DNA from: an uncultured Bacteroidota bacterium
GTDB taxonomy: Bacteria > Bacteroidota > Bacteroidia > Flavobacteriales > Flavobacteriaceae
Assembly (NCBI GenBank): GCA_902584445.1
Contig: CACHZY010000011.1
Location: 1 to 55,388 of the forward strand
Reading direction: 5' to 3'
Length of the DNA: 55,388 nt
The notes below the pieces were generated by a model. It ran no database searches. It was not told the origin of the DNA and saw nothing but the letters and a program-made list of their open reading frames with translations. A program made the position numbers and the translations under genes. Below, piece by piece: positions 25,338 through 34,171 of the stretch; positions within the stretch are counted from its first letter, which is position 1, and each line of letters starts with the position of its first letter.

Positions 25338-26822
25338 TTATTTTATTTGTAGTTCATCCGCTATTTTCCTGTCGTTTGATAATCTAGGAATCTTGTTTTG
25401 ACCTCCCAGTTTTCCAATGCTTTTCATGTAGCTTTGAAAAGCTGATGGAGCAACTTCAGTAATAACTAGAGAGCGCAGCACCTTTCCGCGGATTAGATCT
25501 TCGTAATAAGCATTTTGCTTTTGCATTTTTTTATCTAATAAAGCTGCAAACTGGTCAATCTCATCAGGAAAATCTTCAAACTCAATAAGCCACTCATGGA
25601 AGGGTAATCCGTCTTTAGGATCAATTTGCGGGGCAACAGTAAACTCTTTTACCCGAGTAGCAGTAGATCTGCAGACTTCTTCCATTGCTGTTTCGACCTC
25701 CTTGCCAATTACGTGTTCACCAAAAGCAGATATGTAATGCTTAATTCTTCCAGTGACAACTATTCGAAAGGGCGACAAAGAAACAAACTTTACGGTGTCC
25801 CCAATATTGTAGCCCCATAACCCAGCAGTCGTTGATAAAATCAGGACATAATTTATCTCCAACTCAACTTGAGCTAAAGTATATCGTTTGGGATTCTTCT
25901 CCCTAAAATTATCAGCTTTGATAAATTCATAAAAAATTCCGTTGTCTACTAGAAGTAACAAACCTCTTTCCCCTGGGACGTCCTGATAGGCAAAAAATCC
26001 CTCTGAAGCGGGAAACAACTCAATTGAATCTACCGTTCTTCCAATTAATTTTTCAAACAATGGTCGATAAGGCTCATAGTTTACCCCACCATATACAAAT
26101 AAGGAAAAATTTTTAAACATCTCTCCTACGGAAAGGTTGGATCTTTCGATTAGCTTTTCAAAATACATTTGAACCCAAGATGGAATTCCTGCAATTAAGG
26201 ACATATTCTCGGAAAAAGTTTCTTCCACAATCGCATCCACCTTTTTTTCCCAATCCTCAATACAATTGGTTTCCCATGAAGGCATTCTACTTTTTTGTAA
26301 GTATTTGGGAACATAATGAGCTACTATTCCAGATAAACGTCCGTAATTAATCCCTTTGGTTTTTTCTAAAATGGGGCTTCCTTGAAGAAAAATTTGTTTT
26401 CCCTTAACAAAATCGGCATTACCCGTTTTGTATATATAATTTAATAGTGCATCTCGAGCTGCTCTTATATGAGTTGGCATTGAAGCTTTGCTAAGGGGAA
26501 TGTATTTGACTCCAGAGGTAGTTCCGCTCGTTTTTGCATAGTATAATGGCTTCCCAGGCCATAACACAGAAGCTTTACCCGATAACATCTTTTCAACATA
26601 GGGGCGTAAGCCTTCATAATCCCTTACTGGTACTTCAGCTTGAAAATCAGCGTAATCTTTAATTTTATGAAAGTTATGGTCTTTTCCAAAATCAGTGTCA
26701 GTAGCCTTTTTTATAAGGTTGTAAAATGTCTTCTTTTGGTAATCTAATGGATTATCAATCCACTTTTGATTTTTGTGGTGGATTATCTTTGCAAACAGTT
26801 TTGCTGCTAATAACTTGATCAT
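25338..26822 (-). CDS. GH3-family adenylate-forming enzyme
   Basis: 494 residues, similar to plant GH3 acyl-acid amido synthetases, which adenylate a carboxylate and join it to an amino acid. Visible: the ATP-binding YYAKTSGTTSGVKYIPLS (~104-121), VYGGVNYEPYRP, LFPASEGFFAYQD, and NYVLILSTTAGLWGYNIGDTVKF followed by VTGRIKHYISAFGEHV. These are the conserved positions of the fold. The bacterial substrate is unknown. It overlaps the M23 gene upstream by 4 bp and precedes the methyltransferase by 3 bp, tying it to an envelope gene set. Confidence 0.88.
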   Translation of the reverse strand: MIKLLAAKLFAKIIHHKNQKWIDNPLDYQKKTFYNLIKKATDTDFGKDHNFHKIKDYADFQAEVPVRDYEGLRPYVEKMLSGKASVLWPGKPLYYAKTSGTTSGVKYIPLSKASMPTHIRAARDALLNYIYKTGNADFVKGKQIFLQGSPILEKTKGINYGRLSGIVAHYVPKYLQKSRMPSWETNCIEDWEKKVDAIVEETFSENMSLIAGIPSWVQMYFEKLIERSNLSVGEMFKNFSLFVYGGVNYEPYRPLFEKLIGRTVDSIELFPASEGFFAYQDVPGERGLLLLVDNGIFYEFIKADNFREKNPKRYTLAQVELEINYVLILSTTAGLWGYNIGDTVKFVSLSPFRIVVTGRIKHYISAFGEHVIGKEVETAMEEVCRSTATRVKEFTVAPQIDPKDGLPFHEWLIEFEDFPDEIDQFAALLDKKMQKQNAYYEDLIRGKVLRSLVITEVAPSAFQSYMKSIGKLGGQNKIPRLSNDRKIADELQIK

Positions 26823-27694
26823 AATCCTTCAGAAAAATCAATAAAATTCGTTGGATCTACTGGATAGCCATCAATCCATAATTCAAAGTGAAGATGATAT
26901 CCCGTGGAGAGTTCTCCAGTATCACCAGCATAGGCGATAACTTCACCTGGTGCCACTAAGTCTCCCTGAGATTTTTCGATTGAGGAATTATGCTTATAGA
27001 CCGAAAGTAGTCCATAATCGTGTTTTATAACGATAACATATCCTGTATCTGAAGTCCAATCAGCAAGAATAACTGTTCCTGTAGTGACGGCCTTAATTGG
27101 GACGCCTTTTGCTAAGGCAATATCAACAGCAAAATGCTTGATTTCATTGTTAAACGGTTGAGAGATGATACCTGAAGCTGGCGAAAAAAGCATGAACTTG
27201 ACATTTCCTTCAGGGTTAGGCAGAACATTGTATTTATCTTCCTGGATAACTTCCAATCGCAATAAAGAATCGGCTTTTAAAAGACTGTTCTCGGGGTTCA
27301 AAATTTCTCGATTGTTATTATTCAGATCCTTGAATGATTGCTCATCTAGATTAATTTCTCCCGTAAGCGCACTTTTCATTGCCCTTATGAATTGGTGTTG
27401 TTTTTGAAATTCAGAAGAAAGGGAGTCAAGTAAAAAGCTATTCCTTATTGCTTCTTTTCTCAGTTTAGTTGAGGTATATCCTGGGATAAATTCTTTAAGC
27501 GGAGTGTATGCTACTAAAAAAATTGACCCAATAAAAATAAAAGCAATCAGGAGGATTGATGTCAATATGATATTCAATCTCGATAATCTTAAAGAAAACT
27601 CTTCATTGAAGGTTTTTTCGTTGATGACAACCATCCGATACCGATTCAAAAGGTTTTGAATCCATAGGCGTTTTTTGTTTTTTTTATCAGCCAT
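26819..27694 (-). CDS. M23 family metallopeptidase (LytM domain), membrane-anchored
   Basis: 291 residues from the ATG at 27694 (MADKKNKKRLW). A cytoplasmic basic N-terminus is followed by one membrane helix (~44-66, LNIILTSILLIAFIFIGSIF), a helical stalk, and a C-terminal M23 domain (~175-285). The zinc motifs are intact: KHFAVDIAL (HxxxD) and the terminal GYHLHFELW (HxH), so it should be an active peptidoglycan endopeptidase, unlike the EnvC-like protein. An in-frame TTG at 27703 lies inside the -7 box and is not the start. First gene of the M23-GH3-methyltransferase-GT2 run. Confidence 0.92.
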   Translation of the reverse strand: MADKKNKKRLWIQNLLNRYRMVVINEKTFNEEFSLRLSRLNIILTSILLIAFIFIGSIFLVAYTPLKEFIPGYTSTKLRKEAIRNSFLLDSLSSEFQKQHQFIRAMKSALTGEINLDEQSFKDLNNNNREILNPENSLLKADSLLRLEVIQEDKYNVLPNPEGNVKFMLFSPASGIISQPFNNEIKHFAVDIALAKGVPIKAVTTGTVILADWTSDTGYVIVIKHDYGLLSVYKHNSSIEKSQGDLVAPGEVIAYAGDTGELSTGYHLHFELWIDGYPVDPTNFIDFSEGL

Positions 27695-27700
27695 CGCAGA

Positions 27701-27708
27701 CAAAGATA
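27701..27708 (-). promoter_or_regulatory. -7 box of the M23 operon, 6 bp from the ATG
   Basis: TATCTTTG on the minus strand ends 6 bp before the M23 ATG at 27694. Transcription should begin within about 0-2 nt of the start codon, a nearly leaderless message. Confidence 0.6.
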
Positions 27709-27773
27709 GCTATAACACTTAAAAATTATTTATTAGCCTGTGAAAGAAATTTAGATTTCATTTAAATATTAAT

Positions 27774-27781
27774 TACATTTG
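27774..27781 (+). promoter_or_regulatory. -7 box for tatA
   Basis: TACATTTG matches TAnnTTTG and lies 16 bp before the tatA ATG. The divergent M23 promoter is about 70 bp away. Confidence 0.6.
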
Positions 27782-27797
27782 AATAAAAATACGTCTA

Positions 27798-27989
27798 ATG
27801 TTCTCAACAATATTATTTCTAGGCATGATCGGTGCGCCACAAATTATTCTTATCGTTGTGGTGGTTCTTTTACTCTTTGGTGGAAGAAAAATCCCTGAGT
27901 TAATGAAAGGGTTGGGTAGCGGAATAAAGGAATTTAAAAATGCTTCAAAGGAAGATGAAGAACCTGAATCCAAATCAGATAAAGAGTAA
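27798..27989 (+). CDS. tatA: Sec-independent translocase subunit TatA/E
   Basis: 63-residue pore-forming component of the twin-arginine translocon. One N-terminal membrane helix (~12-27, [16 protein letters not shown]), the hinge [23 protein letters not shown] forming the amphipathic helix, and an acidic Lys/Glu-rich tail. Single-gene unit with its own -7 box, ending 9 bp before the stop of the convergent DUF4837 gene. tatC is not in the window. Confidence 0.93.
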   Translation: MFSTILFLGMIGAPQIILIVVVVLLLFGGRKIPELMKGLGSGIKEFKNASKEDEEPESKSDKE

Positions 27990-27998
27990 ATTTTTCCC

Positions 27999-28964
27999 TT
28001 ATTCAAACTCCATGCTGCTAATAATCGTGTTTAATTCAAACATGTAATCTCTTTTACTAGCTGAGGGTGCAAATGTAAACCCCTCGATAACAATCCATCT
28101 TTTTTTTAGGGTATCTCTTACCATATAATTGATGAATGGGCCAGCCATAAAATCGTTAGCGACTTCCCAAGTTCCCTTAGTTAAATACGTTAATTTCCCA
28201 TTTATCTGGGTCTTGTAATAATAGGGTCGATAAGCACGCTCAGTAATCATATAGGAACCCGGCAGTCTTCCCGGGATATAAGCTTTTCCTATGGAATCCC
28301 TTATAACCGGTATTCTTTTTTTAATATTTTCCTTCAAAGCATGTATAGGGAGGGTATAAGCAATTATATTCATATGCCCCTTTTGAATTGGCTTTTGAAT
28401 CCAAGTAAAGTCTAGGGTGTCTTTAAAAGTTTTATAAGCCGAAGGATAGGTCATTGAAATCTGGAATCTATCAAAGAATTCCTTGTCTTTACTCGGTGAC
28501 TTTCCAATCCTTCTGCGTTTTTCAGTTTGCTCAATTTCGGTGATTGATGCTTTTAGAAGTGTAATATTCTCCTCTAAGTAAAATGCTTGTACATCCTCGT
28601 CAACTCCACTCACTTTAGCCACAAGTTGGGGTTTTGCCATCATGTTTTCAGATAGTTGAAATCCTCCAATAGGGTCTTTTACAAACCAGATGATATTTCT
28701 GCTATTCTTTGCAAAGCCCGTAAAGACTTTTTCGGGAATAAATTTAAGTGAAAACTGAGGCTCATCAATTGGTAAGCCTTCGTAAGGCGCTAACAATAAA
28801 TCTCTTACTTTGTCTCCCAAAAAACCATTCCAACTTTTTTCAGGCATTACAATAGACAAATGATTGATTTTTCCACTAGAATCTGGAAGGTAGCGGGTTT
28901 TGGGTTGTTTTTCTTTACACGCGATAAGCATAAGAAGAAACCCTAATAAAGCCATTTTTTTCAT
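27999..28964 (-). CDS. DUF4837 lipoprotein
   Basis: 321 residues. The N-terminal MALLGFLLMLIAC is a lipoprotein signal with lipobox Cys at ~16. The body contains GKINHLSIVMPEKSWNGFLGDKVRDLL, KNIIWFVKDP-like strands, two related halves, and a C-terminal VIEGFTFAPSASKRDYMFELNTII. I recognise it as DUF4837, a Bacteroidetes lipoprotein family of unknown function. It lies 9 bp after pgk on the same strand. Confidence 0.75.
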   Translation of the reverse strand: MKKMALLGFLLMLIACKEKQPKTRYLPDSSGKINHLSIVMPEKSWNGFLGDKVRDLLLAPYEGLPIDEPQFSLKFIPEKVFTGFAKNSRNIIWFVKDPIGGFQLSENMMAKPQLVAKVSGVDEDVQAFYLEENITLLKASITEIEQTEKRRRIGKSPSKDKEFFDRFQISMTYPSAYKTFKDTLDFTWIQKPIQKGHMNIIAYTLPIHALKENIKKRIPVIRDSIGKAYIPGRLPGSYMITERAYRPYYYKTQINGKLTYLTKGTWEVANDFMAGPFINYMVRDTLKKRWIVIEGFTFAPSASKRDYMFELNTIISSMEFE

Positions 28965-28973
28965 AAATGTGGC

Positions 28974-30161
28974 CTATGTAAGAAGCGCTGCTATGCCAGG
29001 AAGAATTTTCCCTTCAAGACTTTCCAACATGGCGCCTCCTCCAGTGGAAATATAGCTCATTTTAGGCTCTAATCTAAACTGTTTCACGGCAGCCACTGAG
29101 TCTCCTCCACCCACAAGCGAAAAGGCTCCATTCTGAGTGCTCTTAGCAATCTGCTCTCCTAATGTCATGGTTCCCGTTGCAAAGTTTTCGAATTCAAAAA
29201 CACCAAGTGGACCGTTCCACAAAATTGTTTTAGATTTCATTACAACTTGTTCAAAAGCCTTCAAAGTCTCAGGACCAGCATCAAGTCCCTGCCAGTCTTC
29301 AGGGATTTCCGAAACCATACAGACTTTTTTATTTGCTTTATTCGAAAAGTCATCCGCGATAATAACATCTGTAGGTAAATGAATTTTTACATTTTTTGAT
29401 TTAGCTTTTTCTAATAATTCCAGAGCAAAATCAAAATATTCATCCTCACAAATGGATTGTCCTATATTTCCTCCCATTGCCTTGACGAAAGTATAAACCA
29501 TTCCTCCCCCGATAATTAAGTGATCAATTTTATCTAATACATTTTCGATGATAGTAATTTTTGAGGAAACTTTAGCCCCGCCTAATATTGCCAAAACAGG
29601 TTTTTCGCCAGTCTCCATTACTTTTTGAACTGCTTTGACCTCTTTTTCTAATAACTTACCAAAATATTTATCCTCATCGAAAAACTGTGCGATAATAGTT
29701 GTGGAAGCATGAGCGCGGTGAGCTGTTCCGAAAGCGTCATTGACATAAAAATCTCCTAGTTTAGATAATTCAAGGGCAAAATTAAAATTTCCAGCTGTCT
29801 CCTCAGGATAGAAGCGAAGATTTTCCATTAGAATTACTTCTCCTGGCTTGAGTTGCGCAGTTGCTAACTCCGCTTTCGGGCCTACGCAATCATCACAAAA
29901 TAAAATCGGTATGCCCAATATCTCCGATACTTTATTAACTATATGATATAATGAAAAAGCCGCGTCTTTTCCTTTGGGCCTACCTAAGTGAGAGATTAGC
30001 ACACAACTACCACCATGGTTTAAAATATAATCAATTGATTCTTTAGCCGCTAAAATTCTTGTGCTATCAGTTACCTGCAGGTTGTCATCTAATGGCACAT
30101 TAAAATCAACTCTTATTACAGCTTTACGGTTAGAAAAATCATTATTATCAAGTGTGTGCAT
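28974..30161 (-). CDS. pgk: Phosphoglycerate kinase
   Basis: Glycolytic/gluconeogenic enzyme making ATP from 1,3-bisphosphoglycerate. It has 395 residues, full length. N-terminal AVIRVDFNVPLD (substrate signature), then SHLGRPKG, ENLRFYPEE, NDAFGTAHRAHAST, ILGGAKVSSKI, and the C-terminal nucleotide loop FSLVGGGDSVAAV. A TATTTTTG box lies 13 bp upstream of the ATG. It may be co-transcribed with the DUF4837 lipoprotein. Confidence 0.98.
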   Translation of the reverse strand: MHTLDNNDFSNRKAVIRVDFNVPLDDNLQVTDSTRILAAKESIDYILNHGGSCVLISHLGRPKGKDAAFSLYHIVNKVSEILGIPILFCDDCVGPKAELATAQLKPGEVILMENLRFYPEETAGNFNFALELSKLGDFYVNDAFGTAHRAHASTTIIAQFFDEDKYFGKLLEKEVKAVQKVMETGEKPVLAILGGAKVSSKITIIENVLDKIDHLIIGGGMVYTFVKAMGGNIGQSICEDEYFDFALELLEKAKSKNVKIHLPTDVIIADDFSNKANKKVCMVSEIPEDWQGLDAGPETLKAFEQVVMKSKTILWNGPLGVFEFENFATGTMTLGEQIAKSTQNGAFSLVGGGDSVAAVKQFRLEPKMSYISTGGGAMLESLEGKILPGIAALLT

Positions 30162-30174
30162 CAGTAAATTTTTT

Positions 30175-30182
30175 CAAAAATA
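30175..30182 (-). promoter_or_regulatory. -7 box for pgk
   Basis: TATTTTTG on the minus strand, 13 bp before the pgk ATG, matches TAnnTTTG. Confidence 0.55.
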
Positions 30183-30300
30183 ACTTTTTTTTACCATTAC
30201 GAAGGGTATTTTTTTGGGCATTAAGCACATTGCTTTGGCGGAGAAAGTGTAATCCAAAAGGATTCATTATTTTTAGAATCATAAAAAATTTAACTGCCGC

Positions 30301-31446
30301 ATGTACTACAACGAAATCGTTGGACAAGAGAAGCTAAAATCAAAGCTGCGAAAGATGATTTCTGAAGATCAATCCCCTCATTGTCAACTATTTATAGACT
30401 CCCAAGGTTATGGAGGTCTACCGTTAGCTTTGTTTTGTGCGCTAGAGTTGATTTATGGATTTGATTTCTTAAATAACGAAGAGAAAAAAGGTGTTTCATC
30501 ACAAAAATTACTCTATAATCCAGACCTACATTTTATTTACCCAGTGATTAATAAATCTTCTTCAGGGGCTAAAACTAAATCAGAGGATTATAGTGAAAAT
30601 TGGTTTGTGTTTCTTAGTAATAACCCGTACGGAGGATTTCAGGACTGGATAAATCAACTTGAAGCTGGAAATAAACAGGGGATTATTGGTGTTGAGGAGG
30701 TCTCAAAAATCCACAATAAAATGCATCTTAAAGCTCATGGTGGTGGAAAGAAAGTAATGGTAATTTTTGGTGTAGAAAAAATTTCAGAGTCAGCCTCCAA
30801 TAAACTTTTAAAATTGCTTGAGGAACCTCCACAAAACTGTTATTTCTTTTTAGTTGGGGAACAACTTGAAGTAATTTTACCGACTTTGGTTTCGCGGTGT
30901 CAAATGATTAAATTAAATCCCCTTTTAGATAAAGCAATTGAAAATAAATTAATAGCAATCGGAGCAGGTGAAAAAGCAAAAGAGCTCATAAGCGCGGGAA
31001 GGGGGAGCTGGAGAAAGGTTTTGTCATTAATTACGACTTCTAAGCAATCAATTGTCTTCGAAAAGCTTTGGATTGAGGGCTTGAGAGCTGCTTTTCGTGC
31101 CAAATCCAACAAGGCGATTATATTGGATTTAATGGAGTGGTCAGATCGCGTAAACCAGTTAAGCCGTGAGGAACAAAAGTCTTTTTTACAGTATGCTCTG
31201 GAGTTTATTCGTCAAACAATGCTACTCTCTTATGGAGCTGAATCTCTATTTGATCTTTCTCTAAATACAGATTTTGATGTTGAGAAATTTTCACCTTTTG
31301 TACACAGTGGAAATGTTCTTGAATTGGTAAGGCTTTTGGAAGATAGTTGTTATCACATTGAGCGCAATGCTAATCCTAAAATATTATTTACCAACTTTAT
31401 TCTTGAGATGACGCGGTTATTAACCACTAAACAGCCTGTTTCTTAA
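30301..31446 (+). CDS. holB: DNA polymerase III subunit delta'
   Basis: Clamp-loader subunit (AAA+ fold) of the replicative polymerase. It has 381 residues. N-terminal [20 protein letters not shown], then [42 protein letters not shown] (sensor/Walker B region typical of delta') and [13 protein letters not shown] canonical Walker A is absent, which is normal for delta'. The 139-bp gap to pgk holds the pgk promoter and two short overlapping inverted repeats. The 3' end overlaps the convergent methyltransferase gene by 20 bp. Confidence 0.9.
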   Translation: MYYNEIVGQEKLKSKLRKMISEDQSPHCQLFIDSQGYGGLPLALFCALELIYGFDFLNNEEKKGVSSQKLLYNPDLHFIYPVINKSSSGAKTKSEDYSENWFVFLSNNPYGGFQDWINQLEAGNKQGIIGVEEVSKIHNKMHLKAHGGGKKVMVIFGVEKISESASNKLLKLLEEPPQNCYFFLVGEQLEVILPTLVSRCQMIKLNPLLDKAIENKLIAIGAGEKAKELISAGRGSWRKVLSLITTSKQSIVFEKLWIEGLRAAFRAKSNKAIILDLMEWSDRVNQLSREEQKSFLQYALEFIRQTMLLSYGAESLFDLSLNTDFDVEKFSPFVHSGNVLELVRLLEDSCYHIERNANPKILFTNFILEMTRLLTTKQPVS

Positions 31447-32293
31447 ACACAAAAGAAATAGTCGAATGCTTATTTGAGAATAGGGATCGAAGTGTAAAAT
31501 AACTTCCTTTTAGCGCTCCTATAAAAAAAGCAAGATTATTACCTTTATATTTTTCAGATAGAAAAGAAATGTAAAAAACATCAAGCCAAAGGGGGCTTTT
31601 TTTTAATAGTTTAAATCCAGCACTGAAAAACATTTTTTCCAAACCCTCTGGTGTAAAATGCCAAAGATGTCGAGGAACGTCTAACGCGGCCCAATTGTTT
31701 TTATAATGCAACCTATCGTGACTAGAAAAGTTAGGAACTGCTACAATTAAAACTCCTTTGCTAGTCAATAAATCATGGATCTTTGCTATAACTTCCTCAG
31801 GTTGAGGTAAATGCTCAAGGACATGCCATAAAGAAATGATATCAAAGGCTTTATTTGGAAGAGATTCTAATGAATTAAAAACTTTAAGTTTTTTTTTGGC
31901 ACATATTTCTAAAGCAGTAGTGTTTTTTTCAATTCCAAATACATTAAAGTTTTTTTTCTTCATGAAAGACAAGAAACTTCCAGCCCCACATCCAATATCT
32001 AACAACTTGTCCAAGGGTTTTACAAATGGTTTAAGTTGTTTGAATTTATAACGCAGCATTATTTTTCTAGCAAAGCCATAGAGAATATTGATTATAGATT
32101 TATTCTCTGTTTGATGAGAAATATACTTGTCAGATTGGTAGTAGCGGTTCAAATCTTTTACCTTTCCTAAATCAGTCCATGCTATCTTTTTTTGTTTGTC
32201 CCAATAAAGATTGAAGTATTCTTCTGACGCCAAATGATCTTTTACAGTATACAAGAAAGGATTTTTTATATTTTTCATAATATGGTTCCACAT
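31427..32293 (-). CDS. Class I SAM-dependent methyltransferase
   Basis: 288 residues. A variable N-terminal part (~1-95) precedes a Methyltransf_11/23-type core: motif [16 protein letters not shown] (~102-116), FGIEKN acidic strand, [19 protein letters not shown] and [32 protein letters not shown] follows. This family often modifies cell-surface glycan precursors or quinones; the substrate here is unknown. The start is ATG 32293 or ATG 32278 ([10 protein letters not shown]); the first would place a degenerate parS at the start codon. It lies 6 bp after mnmG. Confidence 0.82.
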   Translation of the reverse strand: MWNHIMKNIKNPFLYTVKDHLASEEYFNLYWDKQKKIAWTDLGKVKDLNRYYQSDKYISHQTENKSIINILYGFARKIMLRYKFKQLKPFVKPLDKLLDIGCGAGSFLSFMKKKNFNVFGIEKNTTALEICAKKKLKVFNSLESLPNKAFDIISLWHVLEHLPQPEEVIAKIHDLLTSKGVLIVAVPNFSSHDRLHYKNNWAALDVPRHLWHFTPEGLEKMFFSAGFKLLKKSPLWLDVFYISFLSEKYKGNNLAFFIGALKGSYFTLRSLFSNKHSTISFVFKKQAV

Positions 32294-32299
32294 GGAACA
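32284..32299. promoter_or_regulatory. Degenerate parS-like site between mnmG and the methyltransferase gene
   Basis: The 16-mer GGTTCCACATGGAACA differs from the parS form TGTTCCACGTGGAACA at two positions: the outer T and the central CG, which is CA. The inverted repeat GTTCCA/TGGAAC is perfect. It occupies exactly the space between the mnmG stop (32300) and the methyltransferase start (32293 or 32278). Confidence 0.5.
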
Positions 32300-34168
32300 T
32301 CACCTGCCCAGCTTAACTAAAAGGACACTAATGTCGCTAGGATTAATGCCGCTAATTCTTGAAGCCTGAGAGAGGTTTGCTGGTTTTATTTTATTTAATT
32401 TCTCTTTAGCTTCCTTAGATAAAGAAGCTAAAATGTCATAATCAAAACCTTCCGGAATCTTAATGTAATCAAGTCGATTAAGCTTTTCCGCATTTGCTGT
32501 TTCTTTTTGAATATATCCAGCGTATTTAATCTGTATTTCGGCCTGTTCTAAAATTTCACTGTTGAGCCTATGCTTTTCCAGATAAGAAGAAACCGCCTCA
32601 ATTGACATCATTTCGTATCGGGTAATATTTGGACGGGAAAATATTTTGCTTAGCTTATCTGACTGTTTAACCTTAGCGGAGTTTTTACTAATCAGTAGTG
32701 GATTGACCTCATTTACATCAAAACTTTGTGTCTTAAAAAAAGAAACTAATTCTTGTGTTTGGGCTGACTTTAACTCAACTGCTCTCATTCGTCCTTCACT
32801 CGCCAAGCCGAGATCAAAAGAAATTGGAGTAAGTCTTAAGTCTGCATTATCCTGCCTCAAAAGGGTTCGGTATTCCGCTCTTGAAGTAAACATACGGTAT
32901 GGCTCATCAGTTCCCTTCGTAATAAGATCGTCTATTAATACGCCAATATAGGCTTCATTCCTTTTTAAAATAAAAGGGGGCTTTTGGTTGAGCTTTAGGT
33001 GAGCATTAATTCCGGCCATAAGCCCCTGTGAAGCTGCCTCCTCATAGCCGGTAGTTCCATTTATTTGACCGGCGAAGAAAAGGCCATTGACCAGTTTAGT
33101 CTCAAGGCTATTTTTAAGCTGAGTGGGGGGGAAATAATCATATTCGATCGCATAACCAGGACGAAAGAATTTAACGTTTTCAAATCCCTTAACAGAACGT
33201 AAAGCCTTGTACTGAATATCCTCTGGTAGTGAAGTTGAAAAACCGTTAACGTATACCTCTACAGTATTCCATCCCTCTGGTTCAACAAATATTTGATGTC
33301 TTGATTTATCTGCAAATCGATTAATCTTATCCTCAATAGATGGACAATACCTTGGTCCTGTGCTTTGAATACTACCATTAAACATCGGTGAGCGATCAAA
33401 ACCTAAGCGCAGTAGATCATGAACGTCTGGACTAGTGTAAGTAATATGACAACTACGTTGTTCGGTTAAAAAAGATGTGTCTGTAAAACTAAACTTTGAT
33501 GGGTCAACGTCACCTGGCTGCTCTTCCATCAATTCATAATTAAGCGACCTTCCGTCTACACGTGGCGGTGTACCTGTTTTCATTCGACCTGATTCAAACC
33601 CAAGGTTTTCAAGTTTATTCGTGAGACCTGTTGCGGCTTTTTCACCAGCTCTGCCTCCGCCATAATTCTTCTCTCCAATATGGATTAAGCCATTTAGAAA
33701 TGTTCCGTTGGTAAGCACAACTGTTTTGGAATATATAGGAATCCCCAATGAAGTAACTAGCCCCTTAATTACTCCACCCTGTACGATTAAGTCTTGAATC
33801 ATATCCTGGTAAAAATCCAAATTAGGAGTTTGTTCGAGAGCATCGCGCCATTCTTTAGCAAACAACATTCTATCAGACTGAACCCTGGGACTCCACATTG
33901 CAGGTCCCTTAGATCGATTTAGCATTTTAAATTGAATGGCACTCTTGTCAGACACAATACCGCTATATCCGCCAATCGCATCAATCTCTCTTACTATCTG
34001 TCCTTTTGCAATTCCGCCCATAGCTGGGTTGCATGACATCTGGCCAATCGTTTGGAGATTCATCGTTATCAACAAGGTTTTTGAGCCTAGATTTGCAGCA
34101 GCGGCTGCAGCCTCAGCCCCAGCATGACCTCCTCCAACGACGACAACATCATATTCTCCCTCAAACAT
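32300..34168 (-). CDS. mnmG: tRNA uridine-5-carboxymethylaminomethyl modification enzyme MnmG (GidA)
   Basis: FAD- and folate-dependent enzyme that, with MnmE, makes the cmnm5U34 wobble modification. It has 622 residues. N-terminal VVVVGGGHAGAEAAAAAANLG (FAD site), then CNPAMGGIAKGQIVREIDA, TGTPPRVDGRSL, RPGYAIEYDYFPP, LFFAGQINGTTGYEEAA and the C-terminal MnmE-binding helices. It lies 3 bp after ybeY. parS-like sites sit directly upstream (34176-34191) and downstream (32284-32299). In many bacteria mnmG is near oriC, but mnmE, rsmG, parA and parB are not in this window. Confidence 0.98.
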   Translation of the reverse strand: MFEGEYDVVVVGGGHAGAEAAAAAANLGSKTLLITMNLQTIGQMSCNPAMGGIAKGQIVREIDAIGGYSGIVSDKSAIQFKMLNRSKGPAMWSPRVQSDRMLFAKEWRDALEQTPNLDFYQDMIQDLIVQGGVIKGLVTSLGIPIYSKTVVLTNGTFLNGLIHIGEKNYGGGRAGEKAATGLTNKLENLGFESGRMKTGTPPRVDGRSLNYELMEEQPGDVDPSKFSFTDTSFLTEQRSCHITYTSPDVHDLLRLGFDRSPMFNGSIQSTGPRYCPSIEDKINRFADKSRHQIFVEPEGWNTVEVYVNGFSTSLPEDIQYKALRSVKGFENVKFFRPGYAIEYDYFPPTQLKNSLETKLVNGLFFAGQINGTTGYEEAASQGLMAGINAHLKLNQKPPFILKRNEAYIGVLIDDLITKGTDEPYRMFTSRAEYRTLLRQDNADLRLTPISFDLGLASEGRMRAVELKSAQTQELVSFFKTQSFDVNEVNPLLISKNSAKVKQSDKLSKIFSRPNITRYEMMSIEAVSSYLEKHRLNSEILEQAEIQIKYAGYIQKETANAEKLNRLDYIKIPEGFDYDILASLSKEAKEKLNKIKPANLSQASRISGINPSDISVLLVKLGR

Positions 34169-34171
34169 ATT

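Noticed and set aside
30251-30281. Two overlapping short repeats upstream of holB (AATCC/GGATT and GATTC/GAATC) as an attenuator
   Set aside because: Stems are 5 bp each, no leader peptide or ligand-binding structure is visible; chance is likely.
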